Part shown: piece by piece, positions 1-8,861 of the stretch
Layout of the letters: each line of letters starts with the position of its first letter
Position numbering within the stretch: position 1 is the first letter of the stretch
Origin: Ruminiclostridium papyrosolvens C7
Lineage (GTDB): Bacteria > Bacillota > Clostridia > Acetivibrionales > DSM-1351
Direction: 5' to 3'
DNA length: 64,000 bases
Assembly: GCF_000421965.1 (NCBI RefSeq)
Contig: NZ_ATAY01000063.1
Span: 1-64,000, forward strand
Notes under the pieces: model-generated
What the model was told of the DNA's origin: nothing
Seen by the model: only the letters and a program-made list of their open reading frames with translations
Databases searched by the model: none
Translations under genes and position numbers: made by a program

Positions 1-39
1 TCTATTTTAGACAGTACCCAGGACAAACTGGAAAAAACT

Positions 40-1794
40 TTATTCATCACCGCCTATTACCCCTTTTTTCACAAGATTATAAAAGCATGTACCTTCTTTA
101 AATAAGCTGTTGAAATTACCGTCTTCAACAATCCTGCCTTCATTTAATACAAGTATTCTGCTGAATTGTTTTATTACTGAAAGCCGATGTGAAACCATAA
201 GCATTGTTTTGCCGTCAGATATATCAAAAAGATTGTTCATAACCTTTGCTTCCGTAATGGAATCCAAATCAGATGTAATTTCGTCCAGCAAATAGATTTG
301 AGGAGCCTTAAGTATGACTCTGGCAATTGATAATCGCTGTCTTTGACCTCCCGACAGATTTTCTCCCCTGCTTCCCAACATAGTATCATAACCGTCTTTC
401 ATATTTTCAATAAATTCATGTGCTTCTGCCAATTTAACAGCTTTGGTGAATTCCTCTTCGACAGCATCCGGCTTTGCAAATTTCAGGTTTTCCCTTATGG
501 TTTCAGAAAAAAGAAACATTTCTTGGAATACAATACCAAAAGAGCTGCGAAGGTCATTAAACCTGTAATCTTTTATGGATATGCCATCTATCAGTATTTC
601 ACCCTCACAGCAGTCATAGCATCTAAGCAGGAGTTTGAGAATTGTTGTTTTACCGTTGCCGCTTCCACCTACTATTACAACTTTTTCACCTGCAGCAATA
701 TTTGTAGTGACATTTTTTAGAATACTATCTTGATTTTCGTAGTTAAAACCCACATTTTTAAAGGTTATATTTCCCCTAATCCTATTATTAGTAGGATTTT
801 TACTTTCTTTAACAGTAGGTTCAATATGCATGAAAGTATAAGGCTTTTCAGCATCGGTCAGATTTTTGTTCTGGTTAATCAATAAATTTGTAAGTTTGGA
901 CAATGCATTAATGGACATGGATACATATGCATAATAGGCAACTATATTACCAACTGAAAAGAAATTTCCGTCTGCATTATTTATTCCTAAAATAAAATAA
1001 GTTCCGATTGCTATTGCTTGGAAAAAATTTACATAATTCAATATCCTTTGTTCCAGCCCCAGATTTCTAAGTTTCTTGCTGTTGAGGTTACCAAGCTCAG
1101 AAACAACCCCTTTGGAAATCCAGCTTCCGGAGTTGTATCCCCGAACATCTCTTACTGATTCAATGCAATCATAGACCTTCTTATAATGCAAATTTGTAAT
1201 GTCTCTTATCTCCATATTCCTGGCATATATGCGCCTGCTGGATACCAAAGTTACAGCCGCCACACAAAGACAGCAAATTAAAACTGTTGCAATAAAATAT
1301 ATATTTTTACTTAGTATAATCATTATCAGCGGAAGTGTGAAGGCACACAATAACCGCATTGTATTTGGAATAAAATCATAATACAAAAAGTAAACGGACA
1401 ATACATTTTGATAGGTCTTAGCCAAGAAATCTCCTCTTGGCGTTTTTTCAAAATAATCATAGCCCAGATCCCTTGCCTTGTCTATAACCGCATATTGTAT
1501 AACCTTTGTTCCCTTCTCGCAAAAAACCATCCCGCATAACCCGTGTAAAAGACGGACAATTATTATCACAGCCACAATCAATATAGTATATGTCACAAGC
1601 TTTGCAACAATGGAAAAATCCTTACTGATAGCAACAACGTCAATAAATTTCTGGATTTGTTTTGGCAACAGTATAAAACAGGTTTCCTGAATTGCAACAA
1701 GTACAAAATATGCAATTACAAAAAAAGTGTACTTTTTTAAAAATGTAAAGCACCATAAGTACAATTTAAAATGATTGACCTTTTCTTCTTCCAT
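40..1794 (-). CDS. ABC exporter, fused membrane and ATPase domains
   Basis: A 584-residue half-transporter that would dimerise in the membrane and pump a substrate outward using ATP. Several hydrophobic membrane segments fill residues 20-295. The ATPase domain follows, with Walker A GGSGNGKT at 376-383, signature LSGGQ at 481-485 and Walker B IYLLDE at 501-506. Length and domain order fit the MsbA/MdlB exporter family. The ATG is preceded by AGGAG. It is the last gene of the minus-strand biosynthetic run, 76 bases after the PP-loop gene, so it probably exports or gives self-protection against the product. The substrate is inferred from position only. Confidence 0.9.
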   Translation of the reverse strand: MEEEKVNHFKLYLWCFTFLKKYTFFVIAYFVLVAIQETCFILLPKQIQKFIDVVAISKDFSIVAKLVTYTILIVAVIIIVRLLHGLCGMVFCEKGTKVIQYAVIDKARDLGYDYFEKTPRGDFLAKTYQNVLSVYFLYYDFIPNTMRLLCAFTLPLIMIILSKNIYFIATVLICCLCVAAVTLVSSRRIYARNMEIRDITNLHYKKVYDCIESVRDVRGYNSGSWISKGVVSELGNLNSKKLRNLGLEQRILNYVNFFQAIAIGTYFILGINNADGNFFSVGNIVAYYAYVSMSINALSKLTNLLINQNKNLTDAEKPYTFMHIEPTVKESKNPTNNRIRGNITFKNVGFNYENQDSILKNVTTNIAAGEKVVIVGGSGNGKTTILKLLLRCYDCCEGEILIDGISIKDYRFNDLRSSFGIVFQEMFLFSETIRENLKFAKPDAVEEEFTKAVKLAEAHEFIENMKDGYDTMLGSRGENLSGGQRQRLSIARVILKAPQIYLLDEITSDLDSITEAKVMNNLFDISDGKTMLMVSHRLSVIKQFSRILVLNEGRIVEDGNFNSLFKEGTCFYNLVKKGVIGGDE

Positions 1795-1870
1795 AAGTTT
1801 CTCCTAATTTTTACGATATTTCCATAATTATCAAAATTATACCAACAAACCAAGTCGAATTCAATTAGTA

Positions 1871-2794
1871 TTACAGTAATTGCCCGTTTAGCCCAAGTTT
1901 TTCAACAATACATTTCATTTCACAATCCAGTTCCTTTGAAATCATATCTTTAAAATAACTTGTGGCATGTTCAAATTCTTCCTTGGTTAGGCTCCCGTTT
2001 TCATAATCCAGTTTAAATTCATTTAATTCATGGAACTTAAAACCCAGTTTTTCTTTAAATATTCCAAAAAGACGGGTCAGTTTGCAGCCTGATGTAGTGT
2101 ACTCTACATTAGATACACCGGGTGTGGGGTTTTCCCATTGATACTCTGCTTCAAGTTCCTTTTTTATTTGAGAAATATTGTAACCGAAATACAAGAAGGG
2201 ATGGATAACAGAAACACCTTCAGGACAAATAAACGTCTTGTCTATTATATCTTTTACATCTGTATCTGTTTTGTATCGTTCAGAGGTTTTTATAGTATCG
2301 TAGGTTTTCTCAAACCTTGCTTTCAACATCTCCTCTGCTATGTCTATCATGCGTTCGGACATTTGTGCCTTTGTTCCAAAAATTTGTGCTGCGGTTGTAC
2401 CGCTTGCCACAAAAGGAATACCCAATTTGTCTGCAAAATGCATCCCCAATGAGGTAAAATAACGGTTACATATATAACACAAAGGATTATCATCCAGATC
2501 TTTTATAACAGGGTCGGTTAACAAAAAATTATAAAATTTTAATATATCTTTTACCTTTGGCTTGTATATAAAAAGGTCAAGATTTAATTGCTCTGCAACT
2601 TTTTTTGCCTGAATATCATCCTCAAAACTATTATCTACAGTAAACAGACAAACTCTTTCACCCTTTACCTGTTTAATGAGATGGGCCAAATATGTACTAT
2701 CCTTTCCTCCGCTGAACAGTACGAGACAATCATATTTTGATTTAGTCCCGATTTTTTCTGATAATTTATTATAAAAAATATTTTCAAGTGACAT
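1871..2794 (-). CDS. PP-loop (AANH) ATPase, candidate thioamide or sulfur-transfer enzyme
   Basis: A 307-residue adenine nucleotide alpha-hydrolase. The PP-loop SGGKDS is at 28-33. Cysteines lie in CYIC (C106, C109) and SGC (C237), a three-cysteine layout like that of [4Fe-4S] tRNA sulfurtransferases of the TtcA/TtuA type. An Fe-S AANH protein, CtaC, inserts sulfur into the carrier-bound closthioamide backbone. Because this gene sits in a cluster of A-domains and carriers, I infer a comparable sulfur transfer. The ATG at 2794 is preferred over an upstream in-frame GTG because AAGGAGG lies seven bases before it. Alternatives are an amide-forming N-acetyl-sugar amidotransferase-like enzyme or an RNA thiolase. 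Fold is certain, substrate is not. Confidence 0.8.
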   Translation of the reverse strand: MSLENIFYNKLSEKIGTKSKYDCLVLFSGGKDSTYLAHLIKQVKGERVCLFTVDNSFEDDIQAKKVAEQLNLDLFIYKPKVKDILKFYNFLLTDPVIKDLDDNPLCYICNRYFTSLGMHFADKLGIPFVASGTTAAQIFGTKAQMSERMIDIAEEMLKARFEKTYDTIKTSERYKTDTDVKDIIDKTFICPEGVSVIHPFLYFGYNISQIKKELEAEYQWENPTPGVSNVEYTTSGCKLTRLFGIFKEKLGFKFHELNEFKLDYENGSLTKEEFEHATSYFKDMISKELDCEMKCIVEKLGLNGQLL

Positions 2795-2814
2795 AGCCAC
2801 CCCTCCTTATAAAT

Positions 2815-4683
2815 TTAGTTTTTTATCATGCTTTCCACATAGTCAATCAATTCCTTGATTATAGAAAATCTACCATTATTCAACTCCGCTTCCCCAAATT
2901 CAAAGTTAAACTGCCCTTCTATTAAGACGACAATTTTGATATAAGTAATTGAATTGATTCCAACTTCAGTCAGCTGATTGTTTACATCTATTTGTTCTAT
3001 GGCAGTAATTCCATCCACAGTGTCCCTGATCATTTCTTTTATTTTAAGCTCTATATCTTCAGATTTTAGAGTTTCCGCATTTTGATGGTTTTTTTGATTT
3101 GATTGCTCTGAAATCAGCCCTGGAGGAGGCAAAGCCTTTCTATCTATTTTTCCGTTGAGGGTTTGGGGTATGCTGTCTATCCTAATAAAATAAGCCGGCA
3201 GCATATAATTGGGCAAAGACTTTACCAGATGTTCCCGTAAATCAGATACCGATATTTCATCATCAGATACAAAGTATGCACACAGATATTTAATACTTTC
3301 TTTTCCATCTATTGCAGTAACAACCGCCTGCTTAACGGCACCAAATTTTAAAATACAGTTTTCAATTTCCTCAAGTTCTATCCTATAGCCTCTGATTTTT
3401 ACTTGATTATCAATTCTTCCCAGACACTCAATATTGCCATTTTCAAGCCATCTCGCAAGGTCGCCTGTTCTGTATATTTTTTCATGGAAAGCAGACAAAT
3501 CCGTTATGAATTTTTGAGCTGTTAATTCAGGTCTGTTAAGGTATCCTCTTGAAAGGCCGTCTCCACCGATACAAAGTTCGCCCTCCGCACCACCTGTAAC
3601 AGGTTTACTGTTTTCGTTAATTATATATATTTGCGTATTGCGTATTGGCATTCCTATGTCAACACTGTTTCTCTGAGTTAAATCAGCTACTGTTGACCAG
3701 ACTGTAGTCTCCGTAGGCCCGTACATATTAAATATTCTGGCATTTGTATAGCCTTTTACTTGTTCAAGCAGCACTTCCGAAAGAGGTTCTCCGCCAATCA
3801 TAACGACTTTCAGATTCTTCAGGCACTCCAGATTTTTGTTGTGATTAATCAGCATCTGCAGTCTGGATGGAGTGATTTGAAGAATATCTGCACTGCTTTT
3901 CATAATGAGGTTGCACAGAGACTTGGGGTTTTTCTGGTCGTTCTCATCGGCAATGGCTACTCTCAGCCCCAGTGCCAAGGGAATTAATGTTTCCAGTATA
4001 AATATGTCAAAGGAAATAGTGGTAAGTGCCAATATCACGTTATGCTCACTTAAAGGAATTCTGTCTGATATACCATATAACAAGTTAACTACAGATTTAT
4101 GTTCAATCATTACACCTTTAGGTTTACCTGTAGAGCCGGACGTATAAATCACATAAGCAAGATCAGATGCTTTTGCAACTTTATTCAGATTTGAAGTATC
4201 ATGGTCGTATATATCCGGTTCATCAACGCAAATTACTTTATCCTTAAATGAAAGAAATCTATATTCCATTTCAGCATCCGATATTATAACCTTTGCATTA
4301 CTGTCTTCAACCATATAGACTATCCGTTCTTCCGGGAAATCAGGGTCAACAGGCAGAAAAGCCGCTCCCGCCTTTAATACCCCTAAAAGAGCCACAAACA
4401 TCTGCAGTGACCTTTTTACCATAATACAAACGATATCGTTTGGTTGAACCCCCATTTTCCTGATTTTCCAGGCCAGTTGATTTGACCTGCTATTCAGTTC
4501 CCGATAGGTGAGATAACTGCCTTTTAATTCCACGGCTATAGCATTTGGAGTCTTTTCTACCTGTTCTTCGATTAATTCATAAATTAATCTGTATTCGTTA
4601 TTTTTTGTTTTATGCCACGGCTGTATCTGTTGCAGCAGCTGTCTGATTCTGGAAACCATTGAATGTGAATTATTCCTTCTCAT
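2815..4683 (-). CDS. NRPS adenylation-carrier didomain, predicted glycine-activating
   Basis: A free-standing A-domain followed by one carrier domain, about 620 residues, with no condensation or thioesterase domain. Core motifs are visible: SGSTGKPKG, SFDIF, NMYGPTE, YRTGD and the catalytic-lysine motif NGKIDRK. Reading the pocket against the GrsA frame gives D-I-L-Q-M-G-M-V-W-K, very close to the glycine code I recall (DILQLGLIWK). The carrier attachment site is VGINSIT, with Asn instead of the usual Asp before the serine. The start is set at the ATG at 4683, ten bases after AGGGAG. An in-frame TTG at 4704 overlaps that site. It follows the BtrH-like gene by a few bases. Confidence 0.88.
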   Translation of the reverse strand: MRRNNSHSMVSRIRQLLQQIQPWHKTKNNEYRLIYELIEEQVEKTPNAIAVELKGSYLTYRELNSRSNQLAWKIRKMGVQPNDIVCIMVKRSLQMFVALLGVLKAGAAFLPVDPDFPEERIVYMVEDSNAKVIISDAEMEYRFLSFKDKVICVDEPDIYDHDTSNLNKVAKASDLAYVIYTSGSTGKPKGVMIEHKSVVNLLYGISDRIPLSEHNVILALTTISFDIFILETLIPLALGLRVAIADENDQKNPKSLCNLIMKSSADILQITPSRLQMLINHNKNLECLKNLKVVMIGGEPLSEVLLEQVKGYTNARIFNMYGPTETTVWSTVADLTQRNSVDIGMPIRNTQIYIINENSKPVTGGAEGELCIGGDGLSRGYLNRPELTAQKFITDLSAFHEKIYRTGDLARWLENGNIECLGRIDNQVKIRGYRIELEEIENCILKFGAVKQAVVTAIDGKESIKYLCAYFVSDDEISVSDLREHLVKSLPNYMLPAYFIRIDSIPQTLNGKIDRKALPPPGLISEQSNQKNHQNAETLKSEDIELKIKEMIRDTVDGITAIEQIDVNNQLTEVGINSITYIKIVVLIEGQFNFEFGEAELNNGRFSIIKELIDYVESMIKN

Positions 4684-4708
4684 GCTTGGCATACTCCCTT
4701 TCAAAGTT

Positions 4709-5728
4709 TTATAAAGCTTCCTTCAGGGAAACCATACTCTCTAAAAAATTTTCAAATTCATGTATAATTTCAGATACTCTAATAATTATCTTTTCATACA
4801 TTGGTTCTGAATTTGTATAGGAGGTTTTTAGTATTAAAGGAGATAAAATAAGGAGATGATTTTTAATGCTTTCCAGACAATTAATAATGTCTTTCAAAGC
4901 AGGTAATTTCAATTCATCATAGCTTAGCTGAAGATATAACTGTGAAAAATCAAGCCCGTTTTTAATGATGTAAAATTTATTGAACAAACCTTTCAGAAAG
5001 GTAATTTTTTTATTACTATCAAGTCCTGAATTTGCTTTAATTATATTCAGTACATGATTCAGTCCGCAAAGCCCACTTTTCGGGGAATTGCTTTTTTGCA
5101 AGGTCAATTCAATTGTTTCGTAAAGTAAAGAATCAATTTCTGCATTCCAGTTTCCACTTTGTATTTCAATAAATTTGCAGTTGGTCGGATAGCCTGCAAA
5201 CAATCCTTCACCTGAGGGATTGTTTGATTTTCGGGCAAGAATGAATTCATCGTAAGTTATATGTCCTTTAAAAAACCAGGGAGAAAACCAATCAACGATA
5301 TTTATCCTGTCTGAATTTTCATCATAACCGCAGAATATATTGGCATGTAAATTATGTGACTTCTGATAATTGATAGAATAATTCAGATAAAAGGTGTCAA
5401 CAGCCGTAATGATTGGTGTCCCTGAGTGAACTCTCCTTTTATTGTCTTCATATAAACTCTCAAAATCTTTAAAATCATTTATGTTATAACAGGTAACCTT
5501 ATGATTATGGCTTGGTAAAACTGTAGCATTATCACTTAAACCCAGCGTAAAATCCGGAATATCCGAATCAACATCATTTATAACAATATTAAGGGCACTA
5601 TTAATAAAAAAAATGGCTTTTTCCACTCCATAATACTCTAAAACCTGTCTTACTGCATTATGAAAGCAAAGAACATCAAATGCTCTATTATAACTATGTT
5701 TAAAGTTGTAAAAATCATTAATTAGCAC
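4709..5728 (-). CDS. BtrH-like cysteine acyltransferase candidate 1
   Basis: About 339 residues. It matches the pattern of BtrH-N-type proteins (papain or C39-like fold), in which BtrH moves an acyl group from a carrier protein to an amine. A conserved CFHN near residue 21 would hold the nucleophile. A histidine in HANIFCGYDE (about 128) and an aspartate in NIVDWF (about 146) complete a plausible triad. The second copy at 7842-8861 shares these landmarks. The C-terminal half is helical and unassigned. The start is taken as GTG 5728, seven bases after AGGAGG. GTG 5734 abuts that site. In a cluster lacking condensation domains it may form amide bonds between carrier-bound units, which is inference. 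Confidence 0.65.
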   Translation of the reverse strand: MLINDFYNFKHSYNRAFDVLCFHNAVRQVLEYYGVEKAIFFINSALNIVINDVDSDIPDFTLGLSDNATVLPSHNHKVTCYNINDFKDFESLYEDNKRRVHSGTPIITAVDTFYLNYSINYQKSHNLHANIFCGYDENSDRINIVDWFSPWFFKGHITYDEFILARKSNNPSGEGLFAGYPTNCKFIEIQSGNWNAEIDSLLYETIELTLQKSNSPKSGLCGLNHVLNIIKANSGLDSNKKITFLKGLFNKFYIIKNGLDFSQLYLQLSYDELKLPALKDIINCLESIKNHLLILSPLILKTSYTNSEPMYEKIIIRVSEIIHEFENFLESMVSLKEAL

Positions 5729-5739
5729 CTTCACCCCTC

Positions 5740-6789
5740 CTACTTTTTGTAATTTATCGCATTAGTCGGGCATAATTCCATGCAGCATGTGCACAGTGCA
5801 CATTTATCCCGGTCAAATTCCGGTACTTTTCTCAAAGTAATTGCATGAAAGGGACAGGCGTCAACACATAAACCGCATCTAACACATAAGCTTTCATCAA
5901 CTTTGTAGGTCCGTTTCAGCATATCCATATACTTTTTTCTGTACTTTCCTTTATAAACAGGTACTCTGTTAAAACTCTCTTCTTTGTCCTGAAATCCACC
6001 GCCTATCAATTCCAGTTCATCTATCTTGGATTTTGCCATTTCACTTTGAAAAGCAGATTGAAGTACCTGAAGAGTTTCCGTTTCATATCCTACCAGATTA
6101 CACATATAATAGTCAGCAAAAACGCCATCGGTACTTAGTACCAGATATCCAAGGTATCTGGGTTCTCCCAAGGACGGCCCCATTCCCTCCATACATACTA
6201 TTGCATCCATTATAATCAAATCAGGAATACGTATTGAGTAGATAGAGCAAATAATATTGGCAAAATCATCAGCATCAATGAACTTGTGCAGTTCCTTTCT
6301 TTGCTTTCTGGATATACATCCATACATGTTTTTTATTGCTCCTGTAAAATCAGTAAGCATATGATTCTTATATTTGGGTACAGAAATAACTATATCGCAG
6401 GATTTTATCAGCGATGAATACGTATATTCCATTCCTTCCACTACAACAGTCTCATAACCGTAGTCCCGTAAATTGTAAAATTTCAGGTTGTATTCATCCA
6501 TTATTTCCTTAATACCTGTTACTTCCAACACATTTTCGTCAGATATATCTTCGCAAAGGACTATATCACAGCCCAAAGGCAGTAGTGCTTCAACCAACAA
6601 ACGTACCACCCCGGGATGAGTCGTTGCTGCTTTCTGAGGGTGAAACGGACCCACAAGGTTGATTTTTACTGCAACCTTGCTTGCTTTTTTTATATTGCAA
6701 TTTTTACTTACATATCCTGAAACGTCCTTTTTTAATAAAGATAAGTCATGGTAATGCAGGCCCTTTATTATCCTCAGATTATTTTGCAT
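5740..6789 (-). CDS. DUF362 protein with C-terminal 2x[4Fe-4S] ferredoxin domain
   Basis: About 349 residues. The N-terminal 280 residues match the DUF362 type. The C-terminus has two cysteine motifs, CVRCGLCVDACP and CALCTCCMELCP, each expected to hold a [4Fe-4S] cluster. No function is established for this pairing in peptide biosynthesis. A low-potential ferredoxin could supply electrons to the two radical SAM enzymes or reload the AANH Fe-S cluster, which is inference. The ATG at 6789 is preferred because GGAG lies six bases upstream. An ATG at 6801 has none at a proper distance. It lies two bases downstream of the GNAT gene. Confidence 0.8.
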   Translation of the reverse strand: MQNNLRIIKGLHYHDLSLLKKDVSGYVSKNCNIKKASKVAVKINLVGPFHPQKAATTHPGVVRLLVEALLPLGCDIVLCEDISDENVLEVTGIKEIMDEYNLKFYNLRDYGYETVVVEGMEYTYSSLIKSCDIVISVPKYKNHMLTDFTGAIKNMYGCISRKQRKELHKFIDADDFANIICSIYSIRIPDLIIMDAIVCMEGMGPSLGEPRYLGYLVLSTDGVFADYYMCNLVGYETETLQVLQSAFQSEMAKSKIDELELIGGGFQDKEESFNRVPVYKGKYRKKYMDMLKRTYKVDESLCVRCGLCVDACPFHAITLRKVPEFDRDKCALCTCCMELCPTNAINYKK

Positions 6790-6803
6790 TGTTATCTCCA
6801 TCC

Positions 6804-7562
6804 TTACAATCCTACCGTGTCTCTGGTAAGATCATGAACAAGCCATAGATTTTCCTGTGAATATTCAACTGTACCTTTATCGATATCAACTTTTATCGGT
6901 CTCAATGCACCGGGAACAATATACTCGCCTGAATATGGAAATTTTAACCCGGTCCAGTTCTCCCATTCCTCAATGGTTCCTGATACGGAAATTCCCTTGC
7001 ACTGCTTAACCATGGCTGCGCCAAGCTTTACGTGCACTCTTATCCACGGGTCAAAGGGCAACCCCTCCTCATTTGTCCAATTGAAGTATTTCTCACTATC
7101 CATTAGGGGATACTTAAATTTAGCAGAAGGTCGAATTGGAATGAACAACCTTTTATATCCCTTTTCCTTTCCCAGACGAATCAGTTCCTTAACACAGATG
7201 TAGCTCAGTCCTTTGCCTTTATACTCGGGGTTAATGGTTATCTGCAAAGCCATAAAAGCATTAGGCTTTTTATTTTTATAAAGATCATTAGCTATTTTTC
7301 TTAGCCCCCAATAAATCCCGCCTTCATCCAGCTCCGTATTTTCACCGTCAAAGCTGAAGGCTCCCGAATTAGCTATGGCTATCACTTTATCTTCTGATGT
7401 AAATAAAATCTGATGATCGGAAAATTCCTCTTCGACGAATTTCCAATACGTTCTCATTACTCGTTCAGCATCCATAAATTTAGGAAAAGCACCGGCATAC
7501 AATTTTTGTATCTGCTCCGCTAAATCAGGACGGCTTTTTACAGTTGAAATTTCAAACCTCAT
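6804..7562 (-). CDS. GNAT-family N-acyltransferase
   Basis: A 252-residue protein whose middle carries the acetyl-CoA-binding signature region, ITINPEYKGKGLS, followed by an amphipathic helix. This fits the GNAT fold. Such enzymes acylate amines from acyl-CoA or sometimes from a carrier protein. Position between carrier and ferredoxin genes suggests N-capping or side-chain acylation of the product, or self-resistance by acetylation. ATG is preceded by AGAGG at eight bases. The extra C-terminal 90 residues after the GNAT core are unassigned. Confidence 0.75.
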   Translation of the reverse strand: MRFEISTVKSRPDLAEQIQKLYAGAFPKFMDAERVMRTYWKFVEEEFSDHQILFTSEDKVIAIANSGAFSFDGENTELDEGGIYWGLRKIANDLYKNKKPNAFMALQITINPEYKGKGLSYICVKELIRLGKEKGYKRLFIPIRPSAKFKYPLMDSEKYFNWTNEEGLPFDPWIRVHVKLGAAMVKQCKGISVSGTIEEWENWTGLKFPYSGEYIVPGALRPIKVDIDKGTVEYSQENLWLVHDLTRDTVGL

Positions 7563-7572
7563 ATGGACACCT

Positions 7573-7824
7573 CTATCTGTTTAATAATTCTTCAATATAT
7601 GAAATAATTGTTCTAATACTCTCAAACTTTTTAATATCTAAATAACCTGTCTCAAACTCAATTCCAAACTCAGTCTCTATCTCGACCAAAAGCTTGATAA
7701 AAGTCATCGAAGTTATTCCCACATTTGCCAGAAAATCATCAAATTTACTGTCGTCGGTTATATTTAACTCAAGCCTCTCGTTAAGTATTTTCATTACTCT
7801 GTTTTTTACCTCATTAGCGGTCAT
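7573..7824 (-). CDS. Discrete acyl/peptidyl carrier protein 1
   Basis: An 83-residue stand-alone carrier. The predicted phosphopantetheine serine is in VGITSMTFIK, so Thr replaces the usual Asp before Ser. The site resembles the carrier of the glycine didomain (VGINSITYIK), marking the two as a sub-lineage. Length and helix pattern fit a four-helix carrier. AAGGAGGG precedes the ATG. It would hold a growing intermediate for the neighbouring BtrH-like enzyme. No phosphopantetheinyl transferase is in the window, so activation must come from elsewhere. Confidence 0.85.
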   Translation of the reverse strand: MTANEVKNRVMKILNERLELNITDDSKFDDFLANVGITSMTFIKLLVEIETEFGIEFETGYLDIKKFESIRTIISYIEELLNR

Positions 7825-7841
7825 TTTGTTCCCTCCTTAAT

Positions 7842-8861
7842 TTACACCATCGCCTTATATGAGCTATTAATCAGTAAGTCAATCATTTTTCTTTCGTCTC
7901 CGCACAGCTTTTCCATAACGCTGATGGCATTGCTGAGTTTTTCGTCGATATATTCCCCTGAGTACTTGTAGCTGAGAATTGACAGACGGACAAAAGTCCA
8001 GCCGTTCACTATATCCTGTATGGTATTTTCCAATTCTTTGTCTTTGAAAAAACAGTTTATCCTGTATTGCTCTAGTTTCTTTGCAGCAATAACCTCCATA
8101 AGTGATTCAAGTATTTCATCTGCATGTTGCTCAAGGAGATCCCGATTTCGCATAGCCTCTACAAGATTATTTTTCATACTTAGCAAATGTTCCATGCCTT
8201 TTATGACTTCAGCCCGGTTCTCCAGATACCGTGCTGCATATCTGGACACATAGGATTTCAGGGGATGCTTATTTTTTTCTTCCCGTAGTACTGATTTGCA
8301 AAACTTTATGTATGCAGGCTCCTTTAAATGTCCAAAGTGTTGGTAATACCCGTCACTAGCCTCCTGAATACAGTCATATGATATGGTTTCAGGCTTATAC
8401 CTCAAGCTGTTTTTGTTTTTGTGCTCAAAAATATTAAAGGTTTGCTCTGTGTCATCGTAGCCATATACCAACAGGTTGTGGTCCAGATGTTCCGTACCGT
8501 ATAAATCAGGTCTCATAGGCTCATAAAAGCAGTCTACCTTCACTATTACGGGCATACCTTTGCTCAATGCCTCCCGTATGCCGTATACAATATTTCCGTA
8601 TTCCTTACATTCAAATAATTCAATATTCATATCATTCAGAAGCCGGGTTACCGGCTGGATGGGAACATATTCCACATCCGCCTGTAACCGGTTATAGGGG
8701 GAATGTCTGTACAAAATGATATCATTGAGAAAAAATCTCATGACCTCACCTTGAAAATATTTAACTATTGAAAATAAGCAATTATAGAAGCAATCTTTGT
8801 AGTAAACTTCATTAAACGGCATAATATCAGTCAGTTTTCTTGATGCTGTCAACTCTTTCAT
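7842..8861 (-). CDS. BtrH-like cysteine acyltransferase candidate 2
   Basis: A 339-residue paralogue of the 4709-5728 product. CFYN holds the proposed nucleophile C24. H128 in DHNLLVYGYDD aligns with the histidine of copy 1, and E146 sits where copy 1 has aspartate. The first 35 bases overlap the 3' end of the upstream A-domain gene. The start is supported by AAGGAAG eight bases ahead, while the next methionine (8822) has no site, so the overlap is likely real and implies translational coupling. BtrH itself couples a carrier-bound acyl chain to an amine. A similar amide-forming role is inferred here. Confidence 0.65.
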   Translation of the reverse strand: MKELTASRKLTDIMPFNEVYYKDCFYNCLFSIVKYFQGEVMRFFLNDIILYRHSPYNRLQADVEYVPIQPVTRLLNDMNIELFECKEYGNIVYGIREALSKGMPVIVKVDCFYEPMRPDLYGTEHLDHNLLVYGYDDTEQTFNIFEHKNKNSLRYKPETISYDCIQEASDGYYQHFGHLKEPAYIKFCKSVLREEKNKHPLKSYVSRYAARYLENRAEVIKGMEHLLSMKNNLVEAMRNRDLLEQHADEILESLMEVIAAKKLEQYRINCFFKDKELENTIQDIVNGWTFVRLSILSYKYSGEYIDEKLSNAISVMEKLCGDERKMIDLLINSSYKAMV

